From Citrobacter freundii (GTDB taxonomy: Bacteria; Bacteroidota; Bacteroidia; Chitinophagales; Chitinophagaceae), in assembly GCA_003243445.1 (NCBI GenBank), contig QFQQ01000027.1, forward strand, positions 14,183-78,182: a DNA stretch of 64,000 bases. Reading direction: 5' to 3'. Below, piece after piece: positions 52,101 to 60,095 of the stretch (position 1 is the stretch's first letter; each line of letters starts with the position of its first letter). Both the position numbers and the translations under genes were made by a program. The notes under the pieces were generated by a model. That model made no database searches and had not been told where the DNA came from. It was given only the letters and a program-made list of their open reading frames with translations.

Positions 52101-52871
52101 CTTAACCTTTTGCGCTGTTGAAAAAGATTGAGAGAGAGATACATCTTTCAACCCGGCTCTTGAATTATAAGTAAGTCCGCCGGATAGCGACGCACTCACG
52201 TAATCATTATCCGATCTATCCTGATGTGCGTAAGAAATGGACAGGTTTGGCGACAAGCTTACACCATCTCTGTTATCGGAATTAAGACCAAGACCGGCAG
52301 TCAAGGATGTACCCGCAACCTCGGCAAGACTGAATGATACACCGGCACCTACTGATGCGCCCATACCATAATAGTTATCCTTATAGACACTCATGCGAAG
52401 ATTCGCACTGCCGATCTCCCAACTGAAGATCTCGGGCTTTAATACGATGGACCCGCCAACTTTTTTGAACTCTTTCTGCGAATGCTCTTTCTTTATTAAA
52501 TCTGCCTGCAGAGGATAACGGGTATTTTCCCCGCTAAAATCATCCGGCAGCCCACGCATGTTCCGGGATACGGAGCCGGGATTTAATGTCCAACCCATAC
52601 CAACCCAGCTTGCCTCCTCTTCCATTGTTGTTCCGGACTGATATGAGAGATTAAGCGGATAACCACCAACATCCAGTAACGGCAGATTGTATTTCAGATC
52701 TCCTGAAAACAAATCCACAAGGTTTGTAGCACCCGCCGGCTCAAACTTCGTCATCTCCGGCTGCGTAGGACCTGATGTAAGCGCCATGGCTGTTACCGGA
52801 TACAAAAGATCGAATCCAAAAACCAACAGGAAGAAAACTGCAGTAGCTTTTATTCGGTATTGTCTCAACAT
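46116..52871 (-). CDS. Giant RHS-like scaffold protein without toxin tail
   Basis: This 2251-residue exported protein starts at 52871 (MLRQYRIKATAVFFLLVFGF...TAMA signal). The N-terminal block (TNLVDLFSGDLKYNLPLLDV; LNLSYQSGTTMEEEASWVGM; GWTLNPGSVSRNMRGLPDD) is the RHS/SpvB-like entry of Bacteroidota YD-repeat proteins. The middle is long and beta-rich. A DNRLRE-like domain lies near 1710-1858 (AYIDFGSVLPAG; ATLSLYGHNTVG; FHGGDWPGF). A carbohydrate-binding-like domain spans about 2030-2180. The protein ends with YD-like strands (SFVYDDATLRLMAQLDENNF; IYEYDDEGIPVRVKKETERG). It lacks the RHS core peptide DPxGxFxxxDP and any toxin module. The start is placed 10 nt after the lipoprotein stop; an upstream ATG (52892) would overlap that gene. 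Its role may be partner or shell for the toxin. Confidence 0.85.
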   Translation of the reverse strand: MLRQYRIKATAVFFLLVFGFDLLYPVTAMALTSGPTQPEMTKFEPAGATNLVDLFSGDLKYNLPLLDVGGYPLNLSYQSGTTMEEEASWVGMGWTLNPGSVSRNMRGLPDDFSGENTRYPLQADLIKKEHSQKEFKKVGGSIVLKPEIFSWEIGSANLRMSVYKDNYYGMGASVGAGVSFSLAEVAGTSLTAGLGLNSDNRDGVSLSPNLSISYAHQDRSDNDYVSASLSGGLTYNSRAGLKDVSLSQSFSTAQKVKADRSSITLSERTAINYFGQSYTPSVNVQKANTGFTFNFDVGPSVLPGYLGAGGTGFTFSERIIDPVSYTPAYGYLNYLKGRDRDGALLDFNREKDGVFLPKAPAIATPVATNDFFMVTGQTGSNQFRPYFGGNYIVGDKRFVSRSANTSIGLTGGFGINSFQGGGRIERVNGETSTGRWIGASNGYMNTAKYQSMGLPDDEPVAMKRVGEKTIFDNDYFNSIGADATSKVEIGRLGSSSTGTARTIAKLKSRDNQAVPVTGALRRQQRERKNHVLSYLTAEQAELYGLDKTIKSYIPNTLNSSLIHRWSMEPPAAGQLGNYRKGHHISEMTVTDNEGKRMVYGIPVYNVEQQEMTFAVKNPVDLTKTRRTGLIDYTGDPATNHKNGRDQLYTNTTTPAYATSFLLTGILSPDYVDKTNNGITDDDLGTAVKFNYTKFTGAEADQLFQWRAPYQAGKANFNEGFISDTKDDKASIVYGRKELWYMHSIESKTMIAFFELSDREDGLGVTGRNGGKNTSVRQKKLDRIKLYSKAEWYKNPATAVPIKVVHFEYDYSLYPSVPNNSNAVVSSSDGESNMNIAKGKLTLKRVYFTFGNSSSGKSNPYTFGYDMRMIKDLTNIPVYPPNPDDQEVNDEYTERQSDRWGTYKQRRYNTDEFNPMNNSEYPYSLQLGPGYVYDRKALIDRFASKWQLNSIVTPTGSVITAEYESDDYAYVQNRRAMQMFMISGFVMKSGGVATNGLIDAAALKVKLASPVASKEEFIRDYLTETDGTKIKKMFFKAYVDLTNSKRFEYVNGYADIIPDDVQIESGGAIAVIPVKSVGDNNPISKAAWQMLYADLPQFAYDNYDNSDVGDGVAAIRSIISSIGNIGEFTKSPDERAKKKRFASSLDFKKSMVRLYSPKKMKLGGGARVSKITISDEWESMAGVGNPKSVTGQRYSYTVKDNDGRMISSGVASYEPAAGNEENPFHEPVSYTEKVQWSSDRYHFIEKPFCETYFPAASVGYSSVKVTSFGNGDGPQDSPVGYTENEFYTAKDFPVIVDNLPIETMNIKNSLLLKLFTARSVNKMAVSQGFKVELNDMHGREKSVKVYNKGGDLITSSSYYYSVKDERAAFKELKNEVPVLKENGDIQNNTTVGVDVDFVTDMRESIAESTGQSVGAYFGAIYFFFFTLPHGAAMVNTSETINNFHASSAVKVIQRYGILTKTVTTQNGSTVEAENLLWDGQTGEPILTRTQNEFDKNIYSFSYPAYQGFEGMGAAYKNDHALLNLQTSSTGAIQAAGAQPVLPYLFPGDVLYAVGSEVEGLEVRGWVMKDANGVFRLIDEKGEFIQTTGLTWMVGRSGRRNILGAGSGTVVTLKDPRVNGKIDMAANKAIIDAKAIAYKDWWEVPVNKKLGIDPTIKCITVQANNGLTKAGNYSMARTDNVPGPALREFNECTGEFLTAGVYSWNGGKDDLLNYYDWKERAYIDFGSVLPAGPNIQIVSATLSLYGHNTVGANESWLERVTSLRNCNNTLTWDTKPTTTTTGRLTLSQSVTTAQNYTGLNVLDMFNNWHTTRDISEFRVSVRIKDETYSGAVKEMQFHGGDWPGFTVNPATKPTLVVCYIDNGDVCLDPVNTRVNPYYEGILGNWRPYINYVYTVDRAQNAGNGAQQGGTDIRNSGYYKEFAPFWTWNNGKMERTFTDGPTGPLANNSANQPIVYTDPLSRWTWSAKSLFYDQKGNESETVDALNRYSSALFGYQQSMSTAVGANSRQREIAFDGFEDYGFVLPITPPVACELQRHLDFGLVKQGGVWQTEGAQITSAVSHTGKYSLQLNGTTSITKQTGADISPAYPLGFDANNRFVLLRNSSSLGFAPIQGKKYLLSFWVNDHDDYAPSNKVQGVTVKINGADMDVSTIIVPRVEGWKRLEIPFTAGADFRLEITGSGKEIDDIRFLPKDGQMTSFVYDDATLRLMAQLDENNFATIYEYDDEGIPVRVKKETERGVMTLKENRQFIRKQN

Positions 52872-52881
52872 ATATAATTCA

Positions 52882-53376
52882 TTAGTGACCACTCAATATT
52901 ATTTTCTGTGTACCCCATCCGCCAAAAGAATCCTGGTAGATCAATGTGTCGGGTGTAACACCCGCAGGTATCTCAAAAATCAAAATGCTTTCGTCAACCT
53001 GGTCGATCTTTTTTACAACGGGCTGAAAGAATACTACACCAAATGAGTCCGATTGTGATTTTAGTGACCAGTCATGCTGCATATCAAATTGTAAATACTT
53101 ACCTCTGTCGAGCATATATTGATTATTCGCCGGAATTTTTTCCTCACGCAACCCGATCTTATAGGCAACGAATTTTGTCGTCCCGCTATCAGTTACCTGC
53201 ATCACACGCGCAGGATCTACCTCGTCAGCATATAGCGATCCCAAAGCGGGATTATTTACTTCGGCCCAATGTGCCTGCTGCTGTCTGGCCGGCCTGGATG
53301 CAGAAGACCCACAGGCAACACAAATCACCATTCCCGCCAGGCATATAACAAAAGCATATCTTTTCTTTGTCTTCAT
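52882..53376 (-). CDS. Small lipoprotein of the RHS cluster
   Basis: This 164-residue lipoprotein has signal MKTKKRYAFVICLAGMVICVA with C22 as the lipid-bearing residue, followed by GSSASRPARQQQ, a flexible tether. The body (about 55-160) is beta-rich: RVMQVTDSGTTKFVAYKIGL, RGKYLQFDMQHDW, FGVVFFQPVVKKIDQV and VTPDTLIYQDSFGGWGTQKI. No known family is recognised. It lies 5 nt after the FN3-like gene and 10 nt before the giant RHS-like gene. It may be an outer-membrane anchor or assembly factor. Confidence 0.75.
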   Translation of the reverse strand: MKTKKRYAFVICLAGMVICVACGSSASRPARQQQAHWAEVNNPALGSLYADEVDPARVMQVTDSGTTKFVAYKIGLREEKIPANNQYMLDRGKYLQFDMQHDWSLKSQSDSFGVVFFQPVVKKIDQVDESILIFEIPAGVTPDTLIYQDSFGGWGTQKIILSGH

Positions 53377-53381
53377 TATAA

Positions 53382-54473
53382 TTAATCTTTATCCTGGTAT
53401 ACAAATTTGACTTCTACCGGATTTTCGCCCAATGGCGAAACTCGCAAGAGATATTGCCTGCCGGAAATGAGCTCCAAATCTGTCAGATCGATGTCAACCC
53501 TGTTTACACCACTTATCAGCTTTATTTCCGGAAGATCCTTCAATGCTTTTCTTCCCTCAGACAGATCATAAATAGCATACGTAAGTTTTGACAGGTTATA
53601 GTTATTTGTAAAGGCAAACTTCAGGAAACGGTTAGCGATATAATAGTTACCTGCAGATAATACTTTCAGATCACGATAACTATCTTTTGATTCGGGGATT
53701 GGTGACTCTTTACACTGTACGGTAAACTCCCACACCTCAGATGTTGAAATGATCAAACCCAATTGATATGCGGCAACCTGCCAGCAATAAGTCTTTCCTT
53801 CCTTCAACTCGGGATAGCTGGCAGGATAATTTACTGCCACTCCCGAGATCTGATCAAGTAATAACAGCGGTGCATGTTTCAGGATACTCTCAGAAGCAGT
53901 TTCTCCATCGCGTTTTTCTGTCAACACCAGGCGAAAACGCATACTGCTGTTATACGGCATAGGCGGCTGCCAGCTCAGAAGCGGTCTTTTCTGACAGATC
54001 GTGTCAAACTCCGCGGGCATCTGCAAACTGATCGGCACAAGCGGTTGGATGATTGCATCAAAGCAATCTTCGAAATCGTCATTGGACATCTTATCAGACG
54101 GGATAAACCGAAAACAAAAACTGTATTCCCCCGGCGGGAAATTCCTTGTCTGATTGACAAGCGTTCCAAAAGTGTTGCCGGCAAAATTAAAAACGCTGTT
54201 GCGGAATAACGTCACTGGGAAAGCCGAAGTACCAGGAGTAAAGCCGGATACAGGTGTCGTTATGCTGAGGACGGGAATATTCAAGGATGTTTCCCGGACC
54301 GTGATAGCCACTTGTCCGTCATAACGGGCATTGCTGAGATTCTGTACAACGAACGCACTCAACCCATCTACGGTACGCCCATTCACGTCAGGTACAAAAT
54401 GAAATTTCATCTGTCCCTTTACGATCGTATGAACGCAGGTCATCACAAATAAAAATAAGCAGATCCTTTTCAT
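53382..54473 (-). CDS. Secreted FN3-like protein of the RHS cluster
   Basis: This 363-residue protein has signal MKRICLFLFVMTCVHTIVKG. Residues about 20-150 form a beta domain (FHFVPDVNGRTVDGLSAFVV; YDGQVAITVRETSLNIPVLS; FPPGEYSFCFRFIP). An FN3-like module follows near 155-255 (PAEFDTICQKRPLLSWQPPM; EGKTYCWQVAAYQLGLIIST), then a final beta domain (NYYIANRFLKFAFTNNYNLS). No sorting domain is seen. Its stop and start codons nearly abut those of its neighbours (1 nt and 5 nt gaps), so it is translated as part of the operon. It is possibly a periplasmic or surface adaptor; the function is unproven. Confidence 0.75.
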   Translation of the reverse strand: MKRICLFLFVMTCVHTIVKGQMKFHFVPDVNGRTVDGLSAFVVQNLSNARYDGQVAITVRETSLNIPVLSITTPVSGFTPGTSAFPVTLFRNSVFNFAGNTFGTLVNQTRNFPPGEYSFCFRFIPSDKMSNDDFEDCFDAIIQPLVPISLQMPAEFDTICQKRPLLSWQPPMPYNSSMRFRLVLTEKRDGETASESILKHAPLLLLDQISGVAVNYPASYPELKEGKTYCWQVAAYQLGLIISTSEVWEFTVQCKESPIPESKDSYRDLKVLSAGNYYIANRFLKFAFTNNYNLSKLTYAIYDLSEGRKALKDLPEIKLISGVNRVDIDLTDLELISGRQYLLRVSPLGENPVEVKFVYQDKD

Positions 54474-54474
54474 A

Positions 54475-56898
54475 TTAAAACCGGTAGCGTACTGATGAAT
54501 AAATTAATAACTGGTTAGCCAACTCAGGCCTGATCGTGCGTACAGCTTTTCTATAGTCCAGGTTAAGATCCAATTCGAGGCGCTGCGCAAGTGTTGCCGT
54601 CACTGACTGCTTTACGCCAATCTGCGTATTCCAGCCCTTGTTATAATACAAACCGGAACCGCTGGAAAGCCTGATCCCCTTTCCGGCTGCATATACATAG
54701 CTCACTTCGGTATTTACAAATGCTGTGTTGAAATAATACTCTTTATTTTTTGACAGATTGCCCATCAAAGTCAGTAACAACATATTTTGTTGTATGGGAA
54801 TAGATGAGGTATGTACAACCAGCAACGTTGTATTCTTATAAGCGACACCCGCCGAAGTTGGCAGGTTCATTGATTGCAGGTTTAATGTAGACGTACTGGA
54901 TATCTTTTTATCTGCGATCGTGAACCGGTATGATCCGTCTGCCTGCAGAGTGGTGCTTGCGCCATTCCCGTTGGCCTGATATAAGCTCGTAGTTTTGTAA
55001 TCACTTCGCTGATACGACAGCCCCACTCTCGTATTCCTGCGTACCCGATAATTCATCTGCAGCTTATTGGAAAACGTATTTGCGATAAATCTTTTCTCGG
55101 GATCAAACTGCTGATGACGGTAATCCGTTTTATAACGTATATTCAATTTCTGCTTGAGGAAATTGCGGGCGAAAGCAAGCTGAACCTGTGTTTCTCCACG
55201 ACGAAGAAAGATATTCCCCGGGTTGTTGTATCCCATTCCGACTTTCTTCACCATCAACTGTACCGGCGTATTGAATACTTCACCATCATAATTCACCATC
55301 GCTGCGTAATTGGCTTTTCCCTCGCTGCCGAGCAATCCATCGGTCGCCGTTTTTGTAAACCGTACACTGTCATCATTCTGCTGATTTTTATAAGTGCCGA
55401 ATGACTTTGACAGATCGATCTTTATCTCATGCCTGCTTCCAAGCTTGAATGCAGAATGATAAGTTATTACAGCGTCCTGTCTTGGCGCATTGGCTAAATA
55501 ATTCGCGCGGAATTGCTGCATGGGATCAGACATGCCTGGCGTGTTCATAAAATTGAACAGGTTAAAAGAAACAGACTGTTCCGACCGGCTGTTTGTACCG
55601 GTCCCCAGTGTTATGCCAGTCAACCCTGAATATTCGTTTCCAACAATACTGTTCAGCCCTCCCTGCATCCAGTTATTCACGTTATTATTTTTACCCACGA
55701 TCAAGCCAGCTTTTGCATTCTTGCTTTCGAATGCTGTATTCAGGCCGGTATTCAGCAAGTCTTTCATATTCAGGTCACCGCTCTGAACCGGGTTCTGACC
55801 AAGATCAAGTTTTGTCAGGCTCATAAACAGACTTTGAATACTGGACAAACTTCCATATTTGCTGATTACATCTTTTAAATTGCCTGGTTTGCTGAGATAT
55901 TCCCTGAACTTATCCGGTGTAAAAGGCAGATGTGATCTGAGCTCTTTAACAATTTTGTTGTTTTCAAACTGATCCTTTTTCTCTTTGAATCTGGCAAACA
56001 TCTTATCCAATGCTTCATATTTCCCAACTGCAGCTTCCACTTTCCTCATTTCACCAATAACCTCGGCCGAGCTTGCCGCGGCCTTCAACTCCTGTAGCCG
56101 TTTCAGTTGTTCAGCGTACTTATCCGGTGTGAAGTCTTTGAACATCGAAGAACGAAGACTTGTCAGATCACTTTTTGAAAGATCCGTGATCTCTTGAGGT
56201 ATTGGGAGGATCTCACCTGATTTTTGCTGAAACTGTTGCTGGATCGAAGAAAGCTCTCCGGACAGTTTCTGCTCATATTCATTCCGCACCTTATCGATCC
56301 TGCTCATCAGCGTGCTCAATACCTGTTCAGGTCTGATCTTTTTCAATACCTGGTCCTGCAAAAGCTGGCGATATTTCTGCGGATCAAAATTGATAGAATA
56401 AAAATCATTCACCGGAGGACGAGCCATTGTTGAGAACCCATTGTTGGCATCAAGATCAAGATTGAAAGGAATACTCATGGTCATAAAGCTGCCGTGAAGG
56501 GAGTAATCTGCTAGCCCTTGCATTGACCGGTAACCACCAAGTGCTACGCCAGAAGTGTCCTGCGGATACGAATAACTTGCCAGCAATTCGGTTTTACCGA
56601 GGCTGAACGGTTTTGCGCTGGTGAGCAATTTCACTTTGGAAGAGATATTCGAGCTTAAGCTGTTCAGATCCGTCTTTGCTTGACCGACCACGTTCACATT
56701 TGTTAGTCCGAGGACTTCCTGTTTAAATACATCGCCTGTTCGCTTCAGCGGATCAGTTAATTTATCAGGAATTCCTCTTCTTTGTGCGAAAGAATCTGCC
56801 CTGTGTTTTGCCAACGAATCTTCCTGCGCATTCACTACTGATGTAACGCCTAGTACGAGGCACAGTAGCCAGGACAGTTTAATTAGTTTAAACCTCAT
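54475..56898 (-). CDS. Outer-membrane beta-barrel with N-terminal coiled-coil insert
   Basis: This 807-residue protein starts at 56898 (MRFKLIKLSWLLCLVLGVTSVVNA). Residues about 60-175 are beta-rich (FSLGKTELLASYSYPQDTSG; SFMTMSIPFNLDLDANNGFS). Residues about 175-350 are helical and coiled-coil-like (VRNEYEQKLSGELSSIQQQF; EQLKRLQELKAAASSAEVIG; YEALDKMFARFKEKKDQFEN). From about 385 to the end come many amphipathic strands (HEIKIDLSKSFGTYKNQ; LNIRYKTDYRHQQF; RVGLSYQRSDYKTTSL), closing with QLLIYSSVRYRF, the aromatic terminus of outer-membrane barrels. I recognise no named family. As the only obvious outer-membrane barrel in the cluster, it is the best candidate for a translocator or docking pore for the RHS proteins. 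Confidence 0.8.
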   Translation of the reverse strand: MRFKLIKLSWLLCLVLGVTSVVNAQEDSLAKHRADSFAQRRGIPDKLTDPLKRTGDVFKQEVLGLTNVNVVGQAKTDLNSLSSNISSKVKLLTSAKPFSLGKTELLASYSYPQDTSGVALGGYRSMQGLADYSLHGSFMTMSIPFNLDLDANNGFSTMARPPVNDFYSINFDPQKYRQLLQDQVLKKIRPEQVLSTLMSRIDKVRNEYEQKLSGELSSIQQQFQQKSGEILPIPQEITDLSKSDLTSLRSSMFKDFTPDKYAEQLKRLQELKAAASSAEVIGEMRKVEAAVGKYEALDKMFARFKEKKDQFENNKIVKELRSHLPFTPDKFREYLSKPGNLKDVISKYGSLSSIQSLFMSLTKLDLGQNPVQSGDLNMKDLLNTGLNTAFESKNAKAGLIVGKNNNVNNWMQGGLNSIVGNEYSGLTGITLGTGTNSRSEQSVSFNLFNFMNTPGMSDPMQQFRANYLANAPRQDAVITYHSAFKLGSRHEIKIDLSKSFGTYKNQQNDDSVRFTKTATDGLLGSEGKANYAAMVNYDGEVFNTPVQLMVKKVGMGYNNPGNIFLRRGETQVQLAFARNFLKQKLNIRYKTDYRHQQFDPEKRFIANTFSNKLQMNYRVRRNTRVGLSYQRSDYKTTSLYQANGNGASTTLQADGSYRFTIADKKISSTSTLNLQSMNLPTSAGVAYKNTTLLVVHTSSIPIQQNMLLLTLMGNLSKNKEYYFNTAFVNTEVSYVYAAGKGIRLSSGSGLYYNKGWNTQIGVKQSVTATLAQRLELDLNLDYRKAVRTIRPELANQLLIYSSVRYRF

Positions 56899-56970
56899 TA
56901 GCAGATCAGTTATTAAGTTTATCAAGCACTTTTATTTTTATCGTTGTACTCCAATACTGTAAAGAAAAGC

Positions 56971-59844
56971 CTATGGTTCCTCCTGTATGATCAACGCATT
57001 CAGGTAGCTAAATGGCCCGTATGCGGCCGTATTCGTTTGCGCCATATAAACTCCAATATTGATTTTGTTCTCTGCATCCGGAACGAGACCAGTAATTACG
57101 ACCTGATTTGTTTTATTGTTATTAACATCCAACAGATACCTGGTGATGTTTCCATTTACATAAAACGCGGACCAACGCTGACCTGATACCAGTGCACGGG
57201 AACCAACCAATTTGAGCGTATATGTTTTTGATGCGTTAAGACCACTTATAACTACATTATGTCTTTTCAACGTAGAGTCATATGTACGATTATTATTAAA
57301 CCAGTAGTTAGCCAGAGCAAGGTCAGGAACGACACCCGTGTTATTACCAGTGGTTGCACCCAAACCATTCTGGCTGTTGACACCGTTGAAATTGGTCCAG
57401 TATGCGGCTCCAGTATTAGGACTGGCAACAGTCCAGCCCGTGACGGTGTCATTTTTCGATACAGGCGTAGTCGTAATGGCACCAGCGGCATTTACCCAAC
57501 CGGGAATCGGTGTGGCAGGTTCATTCGAAAAATGCACGCGCATCGTCTTCAATCCATTATTATTCGGATAAACCAATACAGTCACATTATCCGTCGCCTG
57601 CTGGCCATTATTATATGTGACTACCAGTGTGAATACATACGTTCCATTTCTGAGGTTCGCAATGGTTGGTGTTGCTGTGTTGCCATTGGTGATCGTAGCA
57701 TTGCTTGGACCGGAGAACTGAGACCATGCATAAAGGGATACTGACCCCGGACTGCTCACTGTTCCTGTCAACTGTATTGTTGAATCGGGCAATGTCGTGG
57801 AAACATCTGCATAATTTACACCAGTGGTGATCACGGGGAGGTAATCTTTGATCTTAATATCGATAAGGCTGATATGCCCGACTGAATGCGCGATAGGGGC
57901 TCGCACATTGATATCAACGGAGTCCACGCCGGTTATATCATCCAGCACGATTGCGCGATCATAGTCAGGATCATCGCTTGTGTTATAACGGGCATTGAAG
58001 CTCTTCGCACCAGTCCATGAGCCGCCCCTGCCGATCTTCGCTTCAAGGATACGCGTGCCCGAAGCTGTGTCCAGTCTCGCGCCCCAGATCTTGATACGAT
58101 AAGTTGCCCCTTGCTGCAATCCCTTCAACCGCAGATAAACACTATCGCCGGCATACTGGTGAACAAACATATTATCATGCACTGCATTTGCAGGATAATC
58201 CTGGACATCAACGGCAAAACCATTGTAATTTATTCCTGCCGTTGAACTGGGGGTGCCAAACGTTCCATAGGATGAATTAAAGAGCTTGATACCCATTGCT
58301 GTCACCTGGTTAGCAGTTGTAACAAGGCTTGTTTTCTCCACACCTCCGGCAAAACCTACTCCCGGATTTCCGGTGATACTATTCCAATACTTACCGCCAT
58401 TATCGGGACTTGACACAACATACCCTCCTGTAGTGGTTCCATTACCACCAAACTCCAGCAACACTCTTGTTGCATTCGTCCAGGCAGTATCGACGCTCAT
58501 ACCTTTCATCAACTTCACCACATTTGAATACGGACTAGTTCCCCCGTTTGTATAATTTGCTTTCACACGGAAATAAAGGCTGTCATTGCCTGAACGCGTA
58601 TACACCTTCTTTACCTTGTTCGCGTCGCTTACATTATCAAAAGTTGTCCAGTTCAGTGAATCGGTAGATTTCTCGATTACATAACTCTGCACTCCTTCGA
58701 TCGGCTGGAAGTATGCCGACCAGCGCGTGAACAAACGGTTCGCTACATACTGATTACCTTCTGTTGTAAAGTGAAGACCATCGGACTGCAGGTAAGCGGG
58801 ATTTGCCGCGGCGGGTGTTCCTGCAGACGCGTCAAAAAGGTCAATAAAGCTCTCTACGTACCTGTCAGGCCAGATATTACGCGTACTGTCCGCAAGATCT
58901 TTGAGCTTTTGCTGTATATCTACCGTTGCATTCCGCGGCTGTGTGGTGCCCCAGAAAACAGGAACACCACGTGCTGCGGCAAGTTTATCTATAAGGCGGT
59001 AGTTAGCCAGGCTCTGATTGACGGACAACCCACCTGTTGCATCGTTTGAAGGCAGGCTGATAAAAATAAAATCAGGATTATAACTCAACGCGGCTTCAAT
59101 ATTTGTAGAGGCATTCCCATTATTTGCCACGGGCAAAAGATTAATGCTTGAGTAACCACTTACCGCAAGATTATTCCAGTAGGAATTGATCGTGTTACTG
59201 TTTAGCCATGCCTGTATCTTATCTCCCAACCTGTATGGCGCAACAAGCCCCTGGCCCGCAAGTGTCGAAGAACCAAGACCAACTACCCGCGGTGAATCAG
59301 TAAGCGTTTTATTGTTCGTAGCCCAACGCAGTGTAAAGTTCTGCCCGCTGGTAGAAATACCTGCTCCAAGCTTAAGATTCGTAGAGAAGGTACTCGTGGG
59401 CTCTGTCATATCGGCGATAAGATTCACGCCGAACAATGCTTCGATATAGATCTTATCGCCGCTTTGCAAGGCAGGCTTGAAAATGATCTTACCGATCGTG
59501 CTATCCACCTTAATACCCTGTACGTTACTGCGATACTGAAACAAACCATTCTTCCACACTTTGATAGACCTGCCCACAAAATCAACATTTGTATAGCTTG
59601 TATCTCCCGGCTGAGAATATACTGTTGTCGAACCTACCGTATACTGCAGGCTTTTCCCGATCTCGATGAACCGTGTCTTACCGTTACCAGTATTAAATAG
59701 AAAACCGCTGATATCTTTGGAGCCGTTGCGGATCACCAGTTCCGCATTGTTAACACGGACGGTATCCTGGACTACCTGCAATCGGGTTTGAGCCATACTG
59801 ATGTAAGAGATCAGCAGCAACGTAAAAGCAAAACATCCTTTCAT
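56971..59844 (-). CDS. Secreted SGNH/GDSL-like hydrolase with PKD-like modules (paralog 2), first gene of the RHS cluster
   Basis: This 957-residue exported protein starts at 59844 (MKGCFAFTLLLISYISMAQ). The N-terminal LQVVQDTVRVNNAELVIRN is shared with the paralog at 29389. The SGNH domain (about 184-385) has S193 in VVGLGSSTLAGQ (the Asp of GDS is Ser here), N267 in LPSNDATGG, and D355/H358 in SDGLHFTTEG. FN3-like (SYVIEKSTDSLNWTTFDNVS), two carbohydrate-binding-like segments and a PKD-type module (TIQLTGTVSSPGSVSLYAW...SQFSGPSNA) follow. Its stop is 72 nt before the barrel gene. Whether it belongs functionally to the RHS cluster or only precedes it is unclear; the paralog elsewhere stands alone. 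Confidence 0.82.
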   Translation of the reverse strand: MKGCFAFTLLLISYISMAQTRLQVVQDTVRVNNAELVIRNGSKDISGFLFNTGNGKTRFIEIGKSLQYTVGSTTVYSQPGDTSYTNVDFVGRSIKVWKNGLFQYRSNVQGIKVDSTIGKIIFKPALQSGDKIYIEALFGVNLIADMTEPTSTFSTNLKLGAGISTSGQNFTLRWATNNKTLTDSPRVVGLGSSTLAGQGLVAPYRLGDKIQAWLNSNTINSYWNNLAVSGYSSINLLPVANNGNASTNIEAALSYNPDFIFISLPSNDATGGLSVNQSLANYRLIDKLAAARGVPVFWGTTQPRNATVDIQQKLKDLADSTRNIWPDRYVESFIDLFDASAGTPAAANPAYLQSDGLHFTTEGNQYVANRLFTRWSAYFQPIEGVQSYVIEKSTDSLNWTTFDNVSDANKVKKVYTRSGNDSLYFRVKANYTNGGTSPYSNVVKLMKGMSVDTAWTNATRVLLEFGGNGTTTGGYVVSSPDNGGKYWNSITGNPGVGFAGGVEKTSLVTTANQVTAMGIKLFNSSYGTFGTPSSTAGINYNGFAVDVQDYPANAVHDNMFVHQYAGDSVYLRLKGLQQGATYRIKIWGARLDTASGTRILEAKIGRGGSWTGAKSFNARYNTSDDPDYDRAIVLDDITGVDSVDINVRAPIAHSVGHISLIDIKIKDYLPVITTGVNYADVSTTLPDSTIQLTGTVSSPGSVSLYAWSQFSGPSNATITNGNTATPTIANLRNGTYVFTLVVTYNNGQQATDNVTVLVYPNNNGLKTMRVHFSNEPATPIPGWVNAAGAITTTPVSKNDTVTGWTVASPNTGAAYWTNFNGVNSQNGLGATTGNNTGVVPDLALANYWFNNNRTYDSTLKRHNVVISGLNASKTYTLKLVGSRALVSGQRWSAFYVNGNITRYLLDVNNNKTNQVVITGLVPDAENKINIGVYMAQTNTAAYGPFSYLNALIIQEEP

Positions 59845-60095
59845 GGTAATGTATAAAAAGTAAAGGCAATAAGGTATCACTTGGTTTCATGCAAGTTCAT
59901 TGCAGGCAACCAGGCACAACAAGTCATCGCAATCGCTCGCGCGAAAGTCAGACCATTGCTAACAAAATCTTTCTAACAGGAAAGCCGTCGTATAAGATTA
60001 TGAGAAGAGAGGGATATCTGTTTGAATTGCGTTCGCGCAGGTCTCTTGCAACAAAGTTGCCGCCTGCGTTGGTGGTTTTGGTTCATAATGGAGAA

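Noticed and set aside
36312..59844. T6SS or T9SS cargo operon
   Set aside because: No T6SS components nearby, and none of the cluster proteins shows a T9SS C-terminal sorting domain.
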